From assembly GCA_964438995.1 (NCBI GenBank), contig CAYTMQ010000002.1, positions 124,001 to 188,000 of the forward strand: a DNA stretch of 64,000 nucleotides, read 5' to 3'. A model generated the notes under the pieces. That model worked only from the letters and a program-made list of their open reading frames with translations, had not been told where the DNA came from and ran no database searches. Every line of letters starts with the position of its first letter. Within the stretch, counting starts at the first letter, position 1. Positions 60,722-64,000 of the stretch are shown piece by piece. This DNA is from JABMMZ01 sp964438995 (lineage in GTDB: Bacteria > Bacteroidota > Bacteroidia > NS11-12g > UBA955). Position numbers and translations under genes: made by a program.

Positions 60722-62404
60722 ATGTTTAGGCAAATTCTTCTTTCAACTTTGGTATTGAGCAGTGTAACAGCCTTTGCTCAGAAAGGAAAAGACTCTACTA
60801 CAAATAAGGAATTGGTATTTACAGATATCTATATCCCAAAGTTTATGGAAGCCAGAAAAATTGAATCTGTTCCAGTAGTAGATAAGCCTGCGTTAAAGTC
60901 TACCACTTTTTCTTACAACATCAAGTCACATCAAGTTACTACAGAAAAGATTGTAAACCCTATACCAGTTGCCGATATCAATACAAAAGAAGAAACATTG
61001 TATCCAACTAGCTTTGTAAAATTAGGCTATGGCAATATCAAATCTACATTAGGAGAAATTTATCTTAATAACAAGCAAAACAAGCAATACAGTTACGGTG
61101 TACACTACCGTTTTTTGCAAAGCAATTCAGATTTGTTTAAGTCGTATGCAGATTTCACCAATCACGCTTTTAAAGGCTACGTCAGCACATACACTGAAAT
61201 TGGCGAATTGGGATTGGATGTCAACTATAAGCAAAACAGATACAACTTTTATGGATTTGACACATCCAATAAAGAAGCCGAAAAAAATCTAGGAAGAGTA
61301 GTGAATAGCTTTGATGCTAGAGCTTATTTTAATAGCACCGCTATTAGTGATAAAAAGTTGAAGCACCGCACCCAGTTTAATTTCTACAATTTCCAGTTAA
61401 GTAAAGCGCAAGAGAATCAATATGCAATTAGTTCACTATTATATGCCAATATTCCTGCCTTTAACGATTTGAAAAAAACGCAATTGTCTGCAACCATTGG
61501 TTTAGATTACAACACATTTAAATTTGATACTTTAGCCACTTTAAAACGTTTGTTTATTCAATTTGATCCAAGATTCAATTTCAATTACGACGGCATGGAC
61601 ATTTCAGCTGGTTTTAACACAACCGTATTTTTAAATGTTGGCGATTCGGCTCTAACTTATGTTAATCCATTTGTAAAAGTGAATTATCCAATCGTAGAAA
61701 ATGTGGCCAATTTGTATGGAGGTATAGATGGTAGATACAACAAGCAAAGCTTGAGAAACATCATTCAAACCAATCCTTATACTTCAAGATATGAATTGAT
61801 CAATACATATGTTAACAGCTCTACTTATATTGGTATCAATGCAAAACTAGGCGCTGCAGCAGATGCACTATTTGAAATCAACTATTCTGATATTTCTGCA
61901 ATGCCATTATATGTGAGTTTAAACAATCCTAAAAATCCAAAAATATACGAGAAAGATTCTATCAATTCATTTGGCATTCGTTACACACAAATGAATTTAT
62001 TAAAGTTTACAGCTGCGTTTAATTATAGCTTTAGTGAAGCTGTGAGAATTGGATTTAAAGGTAACTTCTATAACTACAGTGCTAGCACTGAAAGTGAAGC
62101 ATGGCAATTGCCAAATATTGATGGCAAGTTGAGCATGAAATTTAACATTAAAAACAAATTGTATCCTCATGTTGATATAACTGCCATGAGTCAGCAAAAG
62201 CAACGCTCTGGACTTACACAAGATTACACCACAAGTACCATCAAAGCATTTTATGATATTTCTGCTGGTATAGATTACCGCTTTAAAAAGAAATTATCTG
62301 CATTCATACAAGCCAACAATGTATTGAATCAACCTTATCAACGTTGGTTTGGATATCCAGTATACGGATTCAACATACTTGGCGGTGTTACAATGATATT
62401 CTAA
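60722..62404 (+). CDS. Outer-membrane beta-barrel protein (TonB receptor-like, no plug)
   Basis: A 560-residue protein with a signal peptide (MFRQILLSTLVLSSVTAFAQ). No carboxypeptidase-like or plug domain is seen. The mature part is a run of amphipathic strands (YGVHYRFLQSNSDLF, LGLDVNYKQNRYNFYGFD, QFNFYNFQLSKAQEN) ending in YGFNILGGVTMIF, the aromatic end of outer-membrane barrels. The last third (SAGIDYRFKKKLSAFIQANNVLNQPYQRW) resembles the C-terminal barrel of TonB-dependent receptors. Its role is unknown. Its stop overlaps the convergent rnhB stop by 4 bases. Confidence 0.8.
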   Translation: MFRQILLSTLVLSSVTAFAQKGKDSTTNKELVFTDIYIPKFMEARKIESVPVVDKPALKSTTFSYNIKSHQVTTEKIVNPIPVADINTKEETLYPTSFVKLGYGNIKSTLGEIYLNNKQNKQYSYGVHYRFLQSNSDLFKSYADFTNHAFKGYVSTYTEIGELGLDVNYKQNRYNFYGFDTSNKEAEKNLGRVVNSFDARAYFNSTAISDKKLKHRTQFNFYNFQLSKAQENQYAISSLLYANIPAFNDLKKTQLSATIGLDYNTFKFDTLATLKRLFIQFDPRFNFNYDGMDISAGFNTTVFLNVGDSALTYVNPFVKVNYPIVENVANLYGGIDGRYNKQSLRNIIQTNPYTSRYELINTYVNSSTYIGINAKLGAAADALFEINYSDISAMPLYVSLNNPKNPKIYEKDSINSFGIRYTQMNLLKFTAAFNYSFSEAVRIGFKGNFYNYSASTESEAWQLPNIDGKLSMKFNIKNKLYPHVDITAMSQQKQRSGLTQDYTTSTIKAFYDISAGIDYRFKKKLSAFIQANNVLNQPYQRWFGYPVYGFNILGGVTMIF

Positions 62405-62994
62405 AAAAGATTTAACTGAGCTGGCAGCAATGTGAAGCTTTTTCTGTGGTGTTCGTTGCTACCATGTAACTTAATTGCTTCTCTATGAGCTTCAGTTGGA
62501 TAACCTTTGTTTTTTTGCCATTGGTATACTGGAAATTTTTCTGATAGCAGCTGCATGTAATCATCTCTATGGGTTTTAGCTAAAATAGATGCTGCGGCGA
62601 TTGATTTGTACTTACCATCACCTTTTATTACGGTTGTAAATTTTACATCTTTGTAAGGTTTGAATCTGTTTCCATCAACCAAGATATGCTCGAACGTTTC
62701 TGACAAGCCATCTAATGCTTTATGCATAGAAAAAATAGAAGCATTAAGAATGTTGTGTTGGTCGATTTCCTTTGGTGTCATGCTGGCTACACACCAGATG
62801 CATTTTTCTTCAATTTCAATTTTCAATTGCTTTCTCACTTTTTCTGTGAGTTGTTTAGAATCGTTTAAGCCTTCAATAACGATACCTTTCGGAATAATTA
62901 CTGCGGCGGCAAAAACCGGTCCAGCCAAACAACCTCTCCCTGCCTCATCGCATCCAACTTCAACGACATCAGGATTTAGGTAGTCGAGCAACAT
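62401..62994 (-). CDS. rnhB: Ribonuclease HII
   Basis: RNase HII removes ribonucleotides and RNA-DNA hybrids. The 197 residues match. The active-site acids appear in CDEAGRG (Asp, Glu), the later VDGNRF, and the AAASILAKTHRDD region with the last Asp; NDSKQLTEKVRKQL is also typical. It follows glyS by 11 bases and is likely co-transcribed. Confidence 0.96.
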   Translation of the reverse strand: MLLDYLNPDVVEVGCDEAGRGCLAGPVFAAAVIIPKGIVIEGLNDSKQLTEKVRKQLKIEIEEKCIWCVASMTPKEIDQHNILNASIFSMHKALDGLSETFEHILVDGNRFKPYKDVKFTTVIKGDGKYKSIAAASILAKTHRDDYMQLLSEKFPVYQWQKNKGYPTEAHREAIKLHGSNEHHRKSFTLLPAQLNLF

Positions 62995-63005
62995 AACAAT
63001 TTAGT

Positions 63006-64000
63006 TTAGCATTTTTCTAGCAGAGAAGACAAACTCAAATCTTTTGCAAGAAGGGTTTTTAAGTCTTCGATATTAACCCTTTCTTGGGCCATAGTATCTC
63101 TGTTTCTAATTGTAACGGTATTGGTTTCTATAGTTTCGTAGTCTACCGTGATACAATAAGGTGTACCAATGGCATCCATTCTTCTATATCTCTTACCAAT
63201 GGCATCTTTTGCTTCGGTAGAAACAACATAATCGTATTTCAAAAGATTAACAATTTCTTCAGCTTTCTCTGGCAATCCATCTTTGTTAACCAATGGTAAA
63301 ATGGCAACTTTAACAGGAGCCAAAGCAAAAGGTAAACTTAATACGACACGACTAGAGCCATCTTCTAATTTTTCATCTTTATAGGCTTGCGACATAACAG
63401 CCAAAAACAACCTATCCAGTCCGATAGAAGTTTCAACTACATAAGGCACATAACTTTCGTTGAGCTCTGGGTCGAAGTATTGTAATTTTTTACCAGAGAA
63501 CTGTTCGTGTTGTTTCAAATCAAAATCAGAACGAGAATGAATGCCTTCTAATTCTTTAAATCCAAAAGGGAAATCAAACTCAATGTCGCAAGCAGCTTTT
63601 GCATAATGTGCAAGTTTTAAATGGTCGTGGAATTTGTATTTGCCTTCACCAAAACCAAGGGCCTGATGCCATTTCATTCTGGTATTTTTCCAATAATTAT
63701 ACCATTGAAATTCAGTTCCTGGGCGAACAAAAAACTGCATTTCCATTTGTTCGAATTCACGCATTCTAAAAATGAATTGTCTAGCAACGATTTCATTTCT
63801 AAAAGCTTTTCCAGTTTGAGCAATTCCAAATGGAATTTTCATTCTACCTGTTTTTTGTACATTTAAAAAATTGACAAATATACCTTGAGCGGTTTCAGGT
63901 CGCAGGTAAATTGTACCTGAATCTTCAGAAACAGAACCCATTTGAGTAGAGAACATTAAATTAAATTGTCTCACTTCGGTCCAGTTTTTTGTTCCAGAAA
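63006..64000 (-). CDS. glyS: Glycyl-tRNA synthetase (partial, 5' end outside window)
   Basis: The 3' part, about 331 residues, of the class II alpha2-type glycyl-tRNA synthetase, which in full has about 490-510. Translation stays in frame to the right edge (SGTKNWTEVRQFNLMFST). Motif 2 is FRNEIVARQFIFRMREFEQMEMQFF, motif 3 is ETSIGLDRLFLAVM, and the anticodon-binding domain is at the C-terminus (APVKVAILPLVNKDGLPEKAEE). The symbol follows the name often used in Bacteroidota genomes; glyQS also applies. Confidence 0.95.
   Translation of the reverse strand, partial: SGTKNWTEVRQFNLMFSTQMGSVSEDSGTIYLRPETAQGIFVNFLNVQKTGRMKIPFGIAQTGKAFRNEIVARQFIFRMREFEQMEMQFFVRPGTEFQWYNYWKNTRMKWHQALGFGEGKYKFHDHLKLAHYAKAACDIEFDFPFGFKELEGIHSRSDFDLKQHEQFSGKKLQYFDPELNESYVPYVVETSIGLDRLFLAVMSQAYKDEKLEDGSSRVVLSLPFALAPVKVAILPLVNKDGLPEKAEEIVNLLKYDYVVSTEAKDAIGKRYRRMDAIGTPYCITVDYETIETNTVTIRNRDTMAQERVNIEDLKTLLAKDLSLSSLLEKC

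Noticed and set aside
1..64000. tRNA, rRNA or other structural RNA genes
   Set aside because: I read the intergenic gaps for tRNA-like T-arm sequences and CCA ends and found none I could support.

Overview
The window is AT-rich bacterial chromosome, most likely from a member of the Bacteroidota. It has a TonB-dependent receptor with an N-terminal carboxypeptidase-regulatory-like domain paired with a DUF4249 lipoprotein, lamin-tail and gliding/T9SS-type secreted proteins, and a small RRM RNA-binding protein. It also has atpD-atpC apart from the other ATP synthase genes, and promoter elements of the Bacteroidota TAnnTTTG type. I cannot name the genus. No rRNA, tRNA, transposase, integrase, prophage gene or CRISPR array was found.

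Left part (1-15149), an accessory defence-like region entirely on the minus strand. A type I restriction-modification operon runs hsdM, hsdS, then four extra genes, then hsdR (cut by the left edge). The four extra genes encode a TIR protein with a WCxxE catalytic signature, a stand-alone SLOG-fold protein, and two tandem ThsB-like TIR proteins: a Thoeris-like kit with no SIR2 gene, carried inside the restriction operon. The HsdS has two nearly identical target recognition domains. Upstream lies a DUF262/DUF1524 (GmrSD-like) gene. Next comes a compact five-gene operon (15149 to 10351) of a possible gasdermin-like protein, a membrane protein, a possible papain-like cysteine protease, a small membrane protein and a membrane-anchored patatin-like phospholipase. 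I know of no described system with this gene order. The gasdermin and protease calls rest on motif reading only.

Middle (15150-21310): secreted protein and remnant, DUF523 protein, gyrB and arginase. The intergenic parts are full of repeats: a 101-bp direct repeat flanking the DUF523 gene, a family of GCATGC palindromes, and short hairpins ending in GAAGTTAC or a close variant.

Right part (21311-64000), mostly housekeeping and envelope genes: yidC-rsmE, an ArnT-like glycosyltransferase with a PAP2 phosphatase, an LptF/LptG permease, a beta-CASP nuclease with a YhhQ transporter and a sortilin-like lipoprotein, and an OmpA lipid-envelope protein flanked by two 15-bp minisatellites. Then come hldD with an NtrY-like kinase and a large outer-membrane protein, a PTPS/QueD enzyme, an FtsB-like protein, a dihaem cytochrome c, a HigBA toxin-antitoxin pair, two acetyltransferases, a TonB receptor, an L,D-transpeptidase, atpDC, an RRM protein, a response regulator, Hsp20, Tag, an outer-membrane barrel, rnhB and the 3' part of glyS.
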